From contig JAJNNY010000021.1 in NCBI GenBank assembly GCA_022453515.1, positions 1 to 64,000 on the forward strand: 64,000 nucleotides of DNA, written 5' to 3'. The position numbers and the translations under genes are program-made. Origin of the DNA: Astrocystis sublimbata. Lineage: Eukaryota; Ascomycota; Sordariomycetes; Xylariales; Xylariaceae. Position 1 is the stretch's first letter. Each line of letters starts with the position of its first letter. Below, piece by piece: positions 12,885-24,939 of the stretch. The notes beneath the pieces were generated by a model. The model saw nothing but the letters and a program-made list of their open reading frames with translations, was not told where the DNA came from and made no database searches.

Positions 12885-12934
12885 TGTCTGCTGTCTGCTG
12901 TCTGTCTGTCTGTCTGTCTGTCTGTCTGCCTGTC
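12885..12934 (+). repeat. CTGT/TGTC microsatellite
   Basis: Imperfect tandem CTGT units (several with an interrupting CTG) in the presumed upstream region of the deubiquitinase gene. Confidence 0.85.
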
Positions 12935-13652
12935 GAGTCGAGTCAAGTCGCTACCTACTGCTCGACTGCTGCTGCTGGCTTGCTTCTCATTCCAACTTTC
13001 CTCTTCATCGTCCCCAACCTTGCCGAGCAGGTGGTCCTCGATGCTCCCGAGGTCCCGTCCCAGGCTTCCGCCACACCCACGCACCCTTGCAGCCCTTGCC
13101 TTGCAGCGCAGGTCTCTCTGTCTCTGTCCCTCCCGGCCTGGGCCTGCTGTATGCCAACGTCGTCATTATTTTTCTTAGGTGGCCGCAGCCGTACCTAGCC
13201 TTTGCTCGCTGCCGCCGACACAACCCCACCAACCTCCAAAGGTATTACATTACATTACCATTCATCTGGATGACCACTCTGACAGCATTACCGTACTACC
13301 GCATTACCTAACAATCTACTACTTATTCACTTATTCACCTTGGACTACCTACCGCCCGCACCGCCATTGTGCACGAGACCGTTGGTCAAGTCAAGCCAGC
13401 TCTGCTGCCTCCTCTCCGCCTTCCGCTACCCCAACATCGTCTTGAGCTACACTTGCAACTGCACTTGCGGCGATTGTGACCCGCCACGCCGCCACGCCGC
13501 TCTGTCGCTGCTGCTGTTTCTATTGCTCATTGTGTCAATTTTCGACTGAGGCACCCGACCAGCCGCGGCAGGTTCAGTCGTCGTTCATCTGCCTGCCTTT
13601 CTGACCTCGTCGTTCCGGTCTTGCGCCGCTGTCTGCCTTTGTTTCCGCAGCC

Positions 13653-13858
13653 ATGGTGAGCCTCCCACACCTCCGAGTTGCTGACATGCCTTGCTACCCT
13701 TACTCCGTCATGATCTTTCTATAACCAACCACCTTTCCCATCCTACCACTCTCTAGGCCAGCCCTCTCTCTGTTTGGCCTCGTCGCTCGACCTTGGCGTG
13801 CCACTGGCTACGCCTGACCACTGAGCACAGCCCTAGGAACAGCCCTAGCACATAGCTT
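13653..13858 (+). other. Possible spliced upstream ORF in the leader of the deubiquitinase gene
   Basis: An ATG at 13653-13655 is directly followed by a good donor (GTGAGC, 13656), and CTCTCTAG ends at 13756. Splicing would join ATG to GCC AGC CCT and give a 33-codon ORF ending at a TAG near 13856-13858. The peptide matches nothing I recognise; this is either a leader intron with a uORF or chance. No transcript evidence is available. Confidence 0.3.
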
Positions 13859-14004
13859 TTTACCTGCTGTGGGTGCGCTGTCCTGCACAGCAGCATCACC
13901 ACCACCTTCGCCTCTCTGCATTTCTTGGCTGCTACCTACCGTCACAGCACTGACAAGTCTTCCCTACCCAGAGTTTCGATCCAGAGATCCACTCCCCGAA
14001 CGAC

Positions 14005-17000
14005 ATGATGCTCGATTCCCAGGACGACATGGTCGTCGAACCAACCCGGAACGACAGAGACCAAGTTGCCATAATCGAGCCCGACCAGCTTGACAATGAC
14101 TCGGAGACGCTCGGGGATGTCACCCTAGCTACCGACTGTACGTACTGCCTCGTCTCGACCGGCTACGCACACTTCTGTACCCTGCCTGGGCAGCTCCGAC
14201 TAATAGCCTCGTATAGTTGAAGCCATAAAAGAGATTGTCCTCACACCTCTGCTCGAAGAGCCCAAGGTACTGGAGGACGTAGTTGACACATGGAAAGTCG
14301 AGAACTGGAGGAGTCTTGGGAAGAAGGAGCACGGCCCTACGTTCAAAGCAGGTGGCTATCCATGGTGAGTCCTGCGCATGCACATCTCGGAACCATACCC
14401 CTCCCACCAGCTGACACCTCCGACAGGCGCATCCTTCTATTTCCCTTTGGCAACAATGTCGACCAGTCTTCCATATATCTCGAGCACGGCTTCGAAGATC
14501 TGAGCAGTGTCCCCGACGATTGGAGCTGCTGTGTACAGTTTGGTCTGGTCATGTGGAACACCCACGATCCTTCCCTTTTCTCTCACCACACCGCACACCA
14601 TCGCTTTACCAAGGATGAGAGCGACTGGGGTTTCACTCGATTTCTGGAGCTGCGACGCATGTTTCAACAGCCGTGGGGAAACTCGAGCCGTCCGCTGGTC
14701 GAAGACGATTCCTGCAACATCACTGCATACGTCCGTATCGTCGAAGATGAGACCGGCGTTTTATGGCACAACTTTAATAACTACGACTCGAAGAGGGAAA
14801 CAGGCTTTGTCGGCTTAAAGAACCAAGGCGCAACGTGCTACCTCAACTCCCTATTGCAATCACTTTACTTTACGAATGCGTTCAGAAAGGTTGGTCGTCT
14901 CGCAGAAGCACTCACGTGCGTGCAATCGCTGACAATTCGGATTCCAGGCTGTCTACCAGATACCCACTGCTGAGGACGAGAGTGTCAACAACAGTGCATA
15001 TACCCTCCAGCGGCTTTTCTACCAATTGCAGATATCCGGCTCGGCCGTTGGCACCAATGAGCTCACCCGGTCTTTTGGCTGGGACACTCGGCACATTTTC
15101 GAACAACAAGACGTGCAGGAGCTGTCGCGTAAGCTCATCGAGCGCATGGAGGAGAGGATGAAAGGTACAAGTGCCGAACACTCTCTTCCTAAAATGCTGA
15201 GTGGCAAAGTGAAGACCTATGTGTCTTGCATCGACGTAGACTATGAGTCTAGTCGACTGGAAGATTTCTGGGACATCCAACTCAATGTCCGGGGCATTCC
15301 CAATCTCCAGGAGAGCTTCAAAGACTATATTCAGCAAGAGACACTAGATGGCGACAACAAGTACTGGGCGGGTGACGAGCACAAGTACCAAGATGCGCGC
15401 AAAGGTGTTATATTCACGAGCTTTCCCGAAGTGTTACATCTGCATCTAAAACGATTCGAGTATGACATCCAGCGCGATACGATGATGAAGATCAATGATC
15501 GTTTCGAGTTTCCAGATCAGGTTGACCTCTCGCCTTACCTCGAGAAAGACGCAGATCGTTCAGAGCCCTGGGTATACAAGCTACATGGCGTGCTGGTGCA
15601 CAGCGGTGACCTGAACGCTGGCCACTACTACGCCTTCCTCAAGCCCAATCAGGATGGTTGGTTCTATAAATTCGACGACGACAAAGTGACGAAGGCCACC
15701 ATGAGAGAGACCCTGGAGGAAAACTTTGGTGGCGAGTACAAATCTTCGCTCAGACCTGCGCGCTCGTCATTTCAGAAGAGAACGCCGATCATGCGCCAGA
15801 TGAACGCCTACATGTTGGTCTACATTCGAGAATCGCGCCTGGATCAAGTCCTGACCCCAGTTAACAAAGAGGACTGCCCACCACATTTGCGTAAACAATG
15901 ACTCTGCATTCAACCCCATGATTCTTGATCACTAACCATGTCATAGAACAACGCCTTGACGAAGAGGCAGCTGTCCGGGAAGCGAAGCGGAAAGAGCGTG
16001 AAGAGCAGCATCTCTATCTTCCTGTCAAGGTCATTACGGAAGAGACCTTCAAAAACCACCCCGGAACTGACCTCACCCACTTCGACTTTCCGGCGGACGA
16101 ACCTGCAGCTCCACGGCATTATAAAATGAGGAAACAGGTAACAATGGAGGAGGCTGTGGCGACAATCGCCCAGGATCTGGGCCAGGACCCCCGGAGAGTT
16201 CGGCTCTGGATCATGGTCAATCGACAAAACAAAACCACGCGTCCTGATCAGCCAATCATGGATCTCCGCCCAACTATCGAGGAGACCTTGTCGCGATCTG
16301 TGGGCACAAGTCGCGACAACAACCTTCGCGTATGGGCCGAAGTCGCTGACGAGGTGGACGAGAAAGGCAATGCAATCTGGCCGACATATCAGGGAAATGC
16401 CAACGGAGTTGTGGTCAAGAACGATCTCATCCTTATATTCCTCAAGCACTTCGACACGGACCAGCAGACGCTCCATGGTGCCGGTCACATTTACGTCAGC
16501 AAAGAGAAGAAAATCGAAGAACTCGTTCCGGTCATTGCGAAAAAGATGGGTTGGGGTGAAAAACTGCCTGCTGGCGAACAGCTGGCTATGTGGGAAGAGA
16601 TCAAGCCTTCCATGATCGAGTCTCTCAAAGCTAAGCAGAGTCTCAAAGCAGCTGAGCTACAAGATGGCGATATCATCTGCTTTCAAAAAGTTACTGAGCG
16701 AAAAGACGTGCTAGGGAAGATCCCTCGGTTAGGAGACAGGAACCCTGAAGAGCCCAAGCGCTGGGATCGCTTCGATGACGCGAAAGCCTTCTACGACTTC
16801 CTCTGCTTCAAACGAGACATTCGTTTGGACCCGCACCCACGCTGCGAAATACCAGATTTGGACAGTTTCATTTTGACACTGAGCTCGAAGATCACCTATG
16901 ATCAGCTCGCTGAACGCGTCGGAGAGTACCTTCAAGTCGAGCCGACATATTTGCGCTTCTTTACCGCGAACGCTACCACGGGTGCTGCGAAGGGAGTGGT

Positions 17001-17910
17001 ACGACGAGTTCCCAACGCTACACTCGCACAAATACTCAACCCACAAAATTATACCCAGCAGAGCCTTCAAACCAAGTCGAATTCCCTTTTTTACGAGGTA
17101 CTTGAAATGAGTCTGGCAGAATTGGATACGAAAAAGGGCATCAAGGTCACATGGCTAAGCGAGGGAATCACGAAAGAGGTAAGTTGGCTATCAAGATCCA
17201 CTCATCTAGGTTTGGACTAATGACTTACTTCACCCTAGGATGTCTTTGATGTCCTCGTGAGCAAACAAGGCCACGTCGAGGATCTTGTCCAGGCTCTTGT
17301 CAAAAAGGCGCAGATTAAGGACGAGAGCGAAGGCGGCCGGATAAGAATATACGAAATCCATAATCATAAGTTCTTCCGCGAGCTCGTACCTAACTATCCG
17401 GTTCTGAGTATTAATGACTACGTGGATGTGATCGCGGAACGAGTGCCGGAAGAGGAGATCGACGCGCAGGACGGCGATTTCGTGAAGGTGATACACTTTC
17501 AGAATGACCCGAGCCGCGTGCACGGCGTTCCATTCAAGTTCCTGCTCAAACCAGTAAGATCACATCCCCTTCCAATTATACAACTCTATCACGAGGCTAA
17601 AGGTAATCTGTTACAGGGTGAACGATTTTCCGAAACCAAGAAACGCCTGGAGAAGCGAACAGGTATAAAGGGCAAGGCTTTCGAGAAGGTCAAATTTGCA
17701 CTTCTGCGTAGGTATCAGAAACCTGTAGTGTACATTAGCGACGGTAAGCTTCGCAGCAATCCCAGTGTCTTGCAAATATACTGACGCGCTTTTTCAGACG
17801 ACGTTCTGCTCGAGGATGGGAACAGCATAGAGGAAGACTCCATGTTGGGCTTGGATCACATGGATCGCACTCGTGTTGCGCGGAACGGAGCCGAGATGTT
17901 CCTCAAGTAA
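14005..17910 (+). CDS. UBP15: Ubiquitin-specific protease, USP7/HAUSP (Ubp15) type
   Basis: Eight exons: 14005-14137, 14217-14364, 14427-14889, 14948-15890, 15947-17178, 17239-17553, 17617-17743, 17798-17910; 1157 residues, a normal size for the family. An acidic N-terminus is followed by a MATH/TRAF domain (about 55-195, WKVENWRSLGKKEHGP...GGYPW), then the USP catalytic domain: Cys box GLKNQGATCYLNSLLQSLYF with nucleophile Cys231, and His box LNAGHYYAFL with His474. The C-terminal ~550 residues hold the USP7-type ubiquitin-like repeats (KRKEREEQHLYLPVKV onwards). The enzyme removes ubiquitin from substrates in nucleus and cytoplasm; in yeast Ubp15 affects cell-cycle and peroxisomal targets. 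Intron 4 removes an in-frame stop at 15899-15901. The start at 14005 is the first ATG of an ATGATG pair; either could be used. Confidence 0.94.
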
Positions 17911-18916
17911 ACGTGAAATGGAATTCTTGATGCATTGTTTGCATGCGTTCGACAAGACTCGGCCTGCGATTCGCGGCATTTGGGAGGTATCGCTCAATAT
18001 TTTTGAATGCAGTCAGAAGTCCCGTGGGCTTTCAAGCATCCAAGTGTCCAAGTATCTGAAAGGGGCATTAGACATCGCTATATCGCTTATTATCGTGGGC
18101 ACGGGTAACAAACAAAGCAAGGTATCGAGCGGCGCATGATGCGATAGGAGACGGATGGAGGTAATTGCCTAGTCTGCCAGGCGCGGGACACCATCTGCTT
18201 GGGCTGGAAACCACCCTTGTGTGAGTGACGTGACATAGTGATAGTGATGGTGATTGTATCAGCAGGACTAGCCTTACCTTGCGTAGTATAAATATGCTAG
18301 TTGATCCAATCAAGACGAAAACTTTATCCCTAATGGCGAATGCGGTTTTCGCATGATGATAAAGTCCATAATATACACCATATGACTTGTTGTGAGCAAA
18401 CTTATGTACCGCAGTGATAGGAGGCCGAGACCGATCACTCAAAGTATATGTGCAGATTCCCTACAATACTTCTGGTGTTATGAGGAAGTGATCAGGTAAT
18501 TAACAGGTCATGGACGTGGTGTTCCCATTGTGATGGTCTTGATTGCATGCGTCTACACATCCTGTCTCACACACATGTAGACTACATACTTAAACCTCTT
18601 ACGTGTTGCATATCGGCCATGTAACGAATCATGTCATAGTTAGCACCTTCAAGTTTGACGCATGTATTGCTCAAAAATGACAATTTGGATTAATACATAA
18701 ACAAATATAAACATATTGGTTGGTTGTTGCTGCGTTACTAACTAATGATACAGTATCGTGTCCCGTGAGGGAAGTGTGTCATACACCTAGGTGTCAGGCA
18801 CTCGGTAGGTACGGTAGGGAGTGTGATGTGATAGTATGCTGTTATCCGATCACGACTTACATAGGTTCGTGATACGTGAAGTGTGCTGTGAATGAGAGGC
18901 GATGACTCCAGTATCC
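17911..18916. other. Convergent intergenic region
   Basis: 3' flanks of the deubiquitinase and the questin-oxidase-like gene. AT-richer than the genes; no convincing ORF, RNA gene or repeat beyond a short TAGGTA cluster near 18800. Confidence 0.5.
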
Positions 18917-21121
18917 CTACTTTCGGTCCGGAATTTCCTGTAATGATACCGTAATTAGCAGCCGAAGAAAGGTAAATTTATTCAAGTAGAGTAGAGTTGA
19001 GAAAGGAAGACGGGAGAACGGGAGAAGTGAAGAATGAGCATGCGATGAGAAACAAGAGCCATCCTGCTTACCTTCCAAGCCTCAGCGTCCCCAGCGCCCC
19101 TGACCCATCTGGGGCCCTCACCCTCCGCCGATTCGGTGACGAGCTGGTGCAGCTTGGTCCAGGTTTCGTCGCCTTTGATGGGTATCCAGTCCTGGTCTTC
19201 GTACTTCTTACTCGCGTCCTGGCAGACGCCAAGCGCGCGTATGAGCTTGCATACGTGGCCGTCGTCGTGAAGGGCGTAGATGCGGGGGAGGAGGTCTGTG
19301 TGTGGTGGTTAGTAGGAGATAGCGCAGGACAGTGGATGACTCAGGTTGGCTAGGGAGTGAGGTGAGGTAACGTGAGGTGTCAGGCAGGATGTAAGGTGAG
19401 GGACTACTAGTAGGATGCGAGGTGGAGGGCTGATTATTTACCATTCCTAGGCTTGAGAACATCCTTCTTCGGGACATATGACTCGATCTTCTCGAGGGAG
19501 ATGGGCGCACAAGCTCTCGCGGCGTGCTGCATGAGGTCGAAGCGGATTTTCCATTCCAGCATTCGAACTTTTGTGGCCGTCGGGATCCAGTCGTGAGAAT
19601 TGATGGCGAGAAAAATAGGACCGACATTGACGTGGTGCCTAAGAAGACTCCGTTAACCAAAATTCTTCAATGGCCAATGTGAGAGGGAAACTGTCATTGC
19701 AGAGTAGACCGTCGTGGCAGAGTATAGGAATCAGAGGAGTATATATCCAACAAAACTCACATTAAGAAGAAATCGAATCTTGGCTCCTTCCCCTCACGAA
19801 TCGCCGCGGCGCTCGCCAAGTACACCGCGGCATTATACATCTCCACCGTCCTCTTTTCCAGCTCGTCCTCGCCGACTTTCACTTTCGCAGAGACGCTGAT
19901 CGCCTCGTCATATGCGCGCGCGAGGACGCCGTCGCGGATCTTGTTGCCATCTTCCAACGCGGCCGCTTTTGCGAGCTTCTCATTGTTGGTGACTTCTGTC
20001 AAGAGGGCAGTGATGTGCGGCATCTTGTCTGAGGACTTGCGGGCGGCCTCTTCAGCTGCGAGGAGGTAGGATTTCATGTTATCTCCGTGCACAGCGGCTT
20101 GGGCCAGCCCCATGGCGACGATGGCGGGTTGTTGCCACTCAATGCCGTACCTGAGTTTAATGTGAGTATGAGTAAGTAAGTACATACCATGACAAGGTCC
20201 AGTACTCACATCAGTTGGATCAGGGGGTGCATGAATCCTGGTGGGTGAGTGTGAGCGAGCGCAGTTCCATCCGTTGATTGGTCAGATAGGGTGGAGGTGA
20301 AAGGAGAGGCAAAAAACGGAGAGGACATCGAATTGAAGACGAGGCGGGTGAATTGAGTTACGCGCTTGCGCACAAAACATACCTTCAAACATGCGCAAGA
20401 GCAAGTCTTCGCTACGCTCGTCACCGTTGAAGAGATAATCGTCTAGCACGTCCTTCCAGCCCTTCTTGTCGATCTCACTCTGAAAGAAGACGAGGAAGTC
20501 GGTGTAAAACCTGAGAGGTCAGGAATTAGTAGCTCATTCTCACCCTTTCCTTCACCCAGGTCGTTGCTCCATTCATGCCTCCACAGCGAGCAACACACAG
20601 CGAGAAGGCCGATAAAGTCATTGGGACGGGACGGGGTGAGATGACTGACTCTTCCTTGCCGAGCTTCTGCTTTGCCTTGGAGAAGTCCTTCAGCTCTGCG
20701 ACCTGGTCCGGGTGTACCTTATATGGACTTCTCTGATAGTTGGCGTTGTCGTCATAGCCTTTCTGGATGTCCTCTGGCGAGGCGCCGACGCCGTATAGTG
20801 AGAGGAGGTGGTGGCTTATGCTATAGTTGGAACGGTGAGTAAGGGGGCTCAGGAATTGTGAATAGAAACAGGAGTGTGCTGCTGGGCTGACTTACTGGTT
20901 GTGAAAGCCCATTTTATTGAAGTAACAGTGATGTTTCTGCGAACCGACGTGTCAGGCATGATACACTTGACGACTTCAACACACATGAAGATGTGTATGA
21001 GACGCACCTCGAGGTCCTCCTGCAGTAGGGCGGTGGCCTTCTGAGCCGCTGCCTCGGTCTGCTTCTGATGCCAGAGCCCCGTGTTCTCGGGCGTGATCTG
21101 GATAGTACGTGCGGTCGCCAT
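18917..21121 (-). CDS. Questin-oxidase-family protein (DUF4243)
   Basis: Nine exons: 21008-21121, 20896-20936, 20650-20820, 20383-20510, 20210-20237, 19761-20150, 19442-19638, 19072-19295 and 18917-18937, total 437 residues. All joins close in frame with GT-AG borders. Family hallmarks are the early HKHHCYFNKMGFHNHISHH region, LYGVGASPEDIQKGYDDN, and the HPLIQLMYGIEWQQP and HHVNVGPIFLAINS blocks rich in His. In Aspergillus, questin oxidases open the anthraquinone ring (Baeyer-Villiger type) in geodin/monodictyphenone-type pathways and use NADPH; many fungal members have unknown substrates. The 28-nt exon 5 and the 21-nt last exon (encodes EIPDRK) are small; the last is inferred from ATTACAG and a plausible C-terminus. 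If intron 8 is retained the protein ends at a TGA about 90 nt past the donor. No polyketide synthase lies nearby. Alternative in-frame ATGs upstream of 21121 exist. Confidence 0.85.
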
Positions 21122-21912
21122 GGTGTTCAAGCGTCTATGGATGCGTGTGCAATTTGATGCTGTCGATATCGAGATGCCTTTCGTGATGAATGCCGATGAA
21201 AGGCGGGAGGGTTTTATCATGATACAATATGGTCGGTCATAAATCAACTTGTCATGTATTAGTCGGATTTATAGTGACTATGGTTAGTCCGAAGTGCCAT
21301 GGTGGCTTACTTAACCGCCACTACGCCAGACTGGTACCATGTGGTTTTGGTGATGCTTCTCTTGGTAGCGAGAACTGGACGCGGGCGCCGGCTTACAAAT
21401 GGCAGGTGATGATGCGGACGATGCGGGGAGACATACTTACGTAGCCATGTGCAATGCATTACTTACGCCCGGTACTAGGTAGCCGGTCACTCCTAGTATG
21501 CAATCTGGGGTTCGGAGCTTTGCATCTTCGGCCGAGACATGTCTTCGGACTTTTCCATTACCTGATCTGTGGGCATGCTGTATTACCTCTCTGTAAGTGC
21601 TGTGTAGCGAGCATCGCGGGCCTGCGCGGCGCGTGGGCTATGAGTCGTCTAGGCGCACTCTATTAATAGAAACGACTGAAGTCTGCATGAGCTGTAGTTA
21701 AACATGAACCAAGTAAGAGTACCATGCAAGAATAGTATTGATGCTGTTTTTGTTTCCTGTTCGTGACCAAACATAGAAGCCAGAGGCCGGCCTTCGGCTT
21801 CTACAATGGCCCCGTTACAGCGGCAGCCCGCCAAGATTTAGCTGACTTAGCAGGTATCCTGGATCAAGTAGCGACACCCTCCTTCAAATTACTCGCTCAA
21901 ATATCAACACCC
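21122..21912. other. Intergenic region between questin-oxidase-like gene and AAA ATPase gene
   Basis: Holds the promoter of the leftward questin-oxidase-like gene and the 3' end of the leftward AAA gene. Nothing coding recognised. Confidence 0.45.
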
Positions 21913-24900
21913 CTAATAATTAGCACGAGATTTCTCGTTGTGCGCTCTCTCATCTACGGTTGCGCCGTGGACATTTGCTAAGTAGTCCTTAAACTTGGAA
22001 GTCATATCTAGCACTTCCGCGAAATCTCTCTCGTCCAAGACTGGGCCATCATCATCTGCTTTGTCTCTTTTCTGCTGGAAGCGATATTCCGCGAGCGCCA
22101 CTGCAGTTTGAAATGCTTATTCGGGTCACAGAAATTAGTTTGTGACTTAGACAGGCACCATGATCAAAGAATCGATTGCTATGTTTTGATTGACATCACT
22201 CACCGTTCCGGATTTCCCGTCCATTCCAGCCTAGGTCTATTGGGTTGTTTTCGTCCAGCACATATTTTCTCGCGCGAGCTGTGACTGTCATGTCTTGTCG
22301 GTCTTCGCTCAGCTTATTGAAGAATTGCTTCCAAATCGTTGCTTTATCGCTGGGGCTGAGGTTTTCATAGGCGATGACTATGTGAATTCGCGAGATGAAA
22401 GCATCGTCGAACTTCCCTACCCGATTCGTTGTCAAGAACAAAATCCCCCGATAGTACTCGGTACATCGGAGAAAGGCTTTGGATATACATGCGGTTAGCA
22501 ACCGCGGTGTGCTGGGCGTTATATCGGGTAAGAGGGGGGAGAAGGATAGGCGTAGGCTCACTCACCGGACACTAGGCTATTCCGCTTGAGGTCGGCGAAT
22601 TCTCTCTTTTCAAGATACACATCAGCTTCGTCTATAAGCATGACGGCACCCCAGTTTTCAGCCAATCTGAACCATTTGACGAGATTCTCCTCCACCTTGG
22701 TCTCGTCGGTTCCAATGTCTCCGGCCGTCAACGAGAGCAGAGCTCTGCCCGTAAACTCGGCAATGCACTCTATTACAGGTTAGTGGAATAATGATTCTCT
22801 TGTTACGCGAGAATTGCAGGACTTGCCAGCAGTCTACAAAGTGTTGTCAGTGTTATAAGACCGTCGAGGTACGGATACAGAGTAATTACTCACAAATGTT
22901 TTTCCTACACCAGGGCCACCATGCAGTAGAAAGATCTGGCCTTCACCCTTGCTCTCCATATGATCAGCCAGCCAAGGTTGTTGAGAGCTTTTAGGTTTCG
23001 TGCCGTCATTGGCGTATCTCTGAACGAGAGCCTTTATCATGGTTTTCCTCTCGGGCATGACTAAGTTCTCAATCGCTCGAGTGTTGGCCCTTGGGTAACT
23101 GCAGTTTGCCACATCAAGCTTCGCTGTTGATAGTTAGATAGACAACTCAAACCATGTAAGTTATAGTGCGGATATTCACCCCAAGTTCTCGTTTTGAACA
23201 TAAGACCCCAGAGGTGTCCACTGCAAAGGAGATACCTGTGTCTCGGACGCTCCTTGGAGCCGTCAGTCTCGAGGTCTCGGTCCTTGAATGGATCCAGAAC
23301 GTCATAGGCTTCCCAGCGAAACCCAGTTCGCGGATGGGGTCGCTGCCCATGACATTCGACGCAGTAGCACCTCGGCAGCCCTTTGCCCATGTCCTCGATA
23401 ATATCACTGAGCTCTGGCGCCACAGGCCAATACTCAGAGTAGTAGGAAACACTGTCAATATACGCACGACCTTGGTACTTTGATGTACTGGTTAGATAAA
23501 TGGTGCTAATAGTACTCAGTGGAGACACCAACTTACAGTCTTGTTCTTAGAACCGACGAGTCTACCAGAGTAGTAGACTTGTCTCCCAACGAGGCTTTCG
23601 TACCACTGTTTCCCATGCTGTTCCAGTCTGCGGCGCAATTTTCCATCGTCCCTCCTATCGTAGTAATCACAAGGGAAGACTTTCAATTCGGTTATGGCTC
23701 GCTCTCCCTCGAAATGCGGAATGATCTCGCTTCTGGCGCGTCTTCCAACAAACCTGCCATCAAAGTCTAGACTCCACATATTGATGCTATAAGGTTTCCA
23801 TTTCCTTTTTGCTGACTCGGATAGGATCCCATGGTCAATGTCCACGCCACTCACGACGTAAGCAGCCAAGCCATTCCCGGTTTCACAGTACACAGTGTCG
23901 CCGGGTTTAAATAGAAGCCAGAGCATGCGGAAAGTGCATGTCATCTCGTTCCGTATCTCAAAAGCTCGTCTCTGATATCGTTTTTATATACGGAGCTCTT
24001 GATATAGTCGAGAAGCACATTGAGATGAGTTGATGTGCTCTGTAAATTTTCGAGAGACTCATCCGAGGTGACGTTAAGCAGCCCGTCGTCAATATGAGTA
24101 GTTAATCCTTGGTCAGCAATCCCTTGCGCACTTTTGCTGTGGGCTTCGAGTTGCTCTATGTGGTGAGCAATCAATGGGTATGGCTCCTCAATGCTGATTG
24201 TCTCTCCCTCGATATCTACCGAAGGGTAGTAGTGTACCATGTTGGCGATGGCTTTGATGATTTCTGGCGATTTGATCACCATATTTGACCCTACTATTGT
24301 AACCCCGATGCTTGGGTTGTTGAGGATGCCGCTTTCCAGGAGATCGCTAACCTTCCAAGGAGGCCAGGAATCTTCCCGAATTGTGGTCCCTAATAATGTA
24401 ACTACCTCAAAGACCGACGCCTCCGGTCGCATAGCGTCACCCCTCGCCGTCCGCAGGTCGAATGGCTCTGTCCCCCATGGCTGGCTAGTGATGCTTTTGC
24501 CTCCCTCATCCAGGTATTCAATGGCGAAGGTCATCTTCGGCGAATGTTTGTTGTCATCCGAGTCTTTCTTGCCATGGGAGTCTTCCTTGGCGTTTTTTGC
24601 GCGGAAGGGCTCATCGGGATCCAAAACTTCTCTACATAGCTGGCATTTACTATAGCCGAAGTCCAAAAGTACGTAATGGGAGCGTCCATTCTCAGTACAC
24701 CAAAGATGAGCTGCACTTCGTCCAATTGGGCCATGTTTGAGCTCAGTTCCACTTGTTCCGCTCTTCAGGCTCTGACTCTCAACTGCTCCCACGTCATCGT
24801 CGCCTTTCATAGCCACTATTGCAGTCAGCTTTGGGCTGGATTGAAGGCCCTCTGCTGCAATTACGTCTGGCTTGGATGTGATTTCATTATCTACGGTTAT

Positions 24901-24939
24901 GGGGGTAGACGTCAGCTCCGCCGATCCTAGGAAAGACAT
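21913..24939 (-). CDS. DUF7025-type AAA+ ATPase with apparent frameshift
   Basis: Fungal AAA ATPase of the group with an N-terminal DUF7025 region. Part A is open from 24939 to a TGA at 23941-23943; part B begins at an ATG (23942-23944) overlapping that stop as ATGA and continues in the other frame: 23537-23944, 23180-23477, 22894-23123, 22827-22833, 22566-22769, 22204-22476, 21913-22115. Conserved sequence runs to the stop (LLDYIKSSVYKNDIRDELL) and resumes at once (FRMLWLLFKPGD), so one base seems missing, giving about 872 residues if joined. The AAA module has Walker A GGPGVGKTF, Walker B VMLIDEAD, sensor 1 ILFLTTNR and a distal Arg (ISRIHIVIAYENLSP). A 7-nt exon (22827-22833) sits between Walker A and the next helix, followed by a GC-AG intron. 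The hydrophobic stretch read above 24939 has no ATG and is not a signal anchor. Could be a pseudogene, a sequencing error or a 47-nt intron. Cellular role unknown. Confidence 0.8.
22827..22833 (-). other. 7-nt microexon of the AAA ATPase gene
   Basis: ACTGCTG, preceded by CTTTGTAG with branch CACTGAC and followed by donor GCAAGT (GC-AG intron 22770-22826, branch CACTAAC). Joined to the next exon it reads Thr-Ala-Glu-Cys-Ile-Ala-Glu, the expected residues right after Walker A in this family; skipping it would shift the frame. Confidence 0.75.

Larger units (their letters stand above)
11084..14004. promoter_or_regulatory. 2.9 kb divergent intergenic region, kinase / deubiquitinase
   Basis: Unusually long non-coding stretch. 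It contains an 18-bp perfect palindrome of the TACCTA motif (11373-11390), scattered TACCTA elements (12025-12425), a TGTC microsatellite (12885-12934) and a C/T-rich 1.1 kb block (12840-13980) that looks like promoter plus a long 5' leader of the downstream gene. A possible spliced upstream ORF starts at 13653 (listed separately). Confidence 0.5.
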
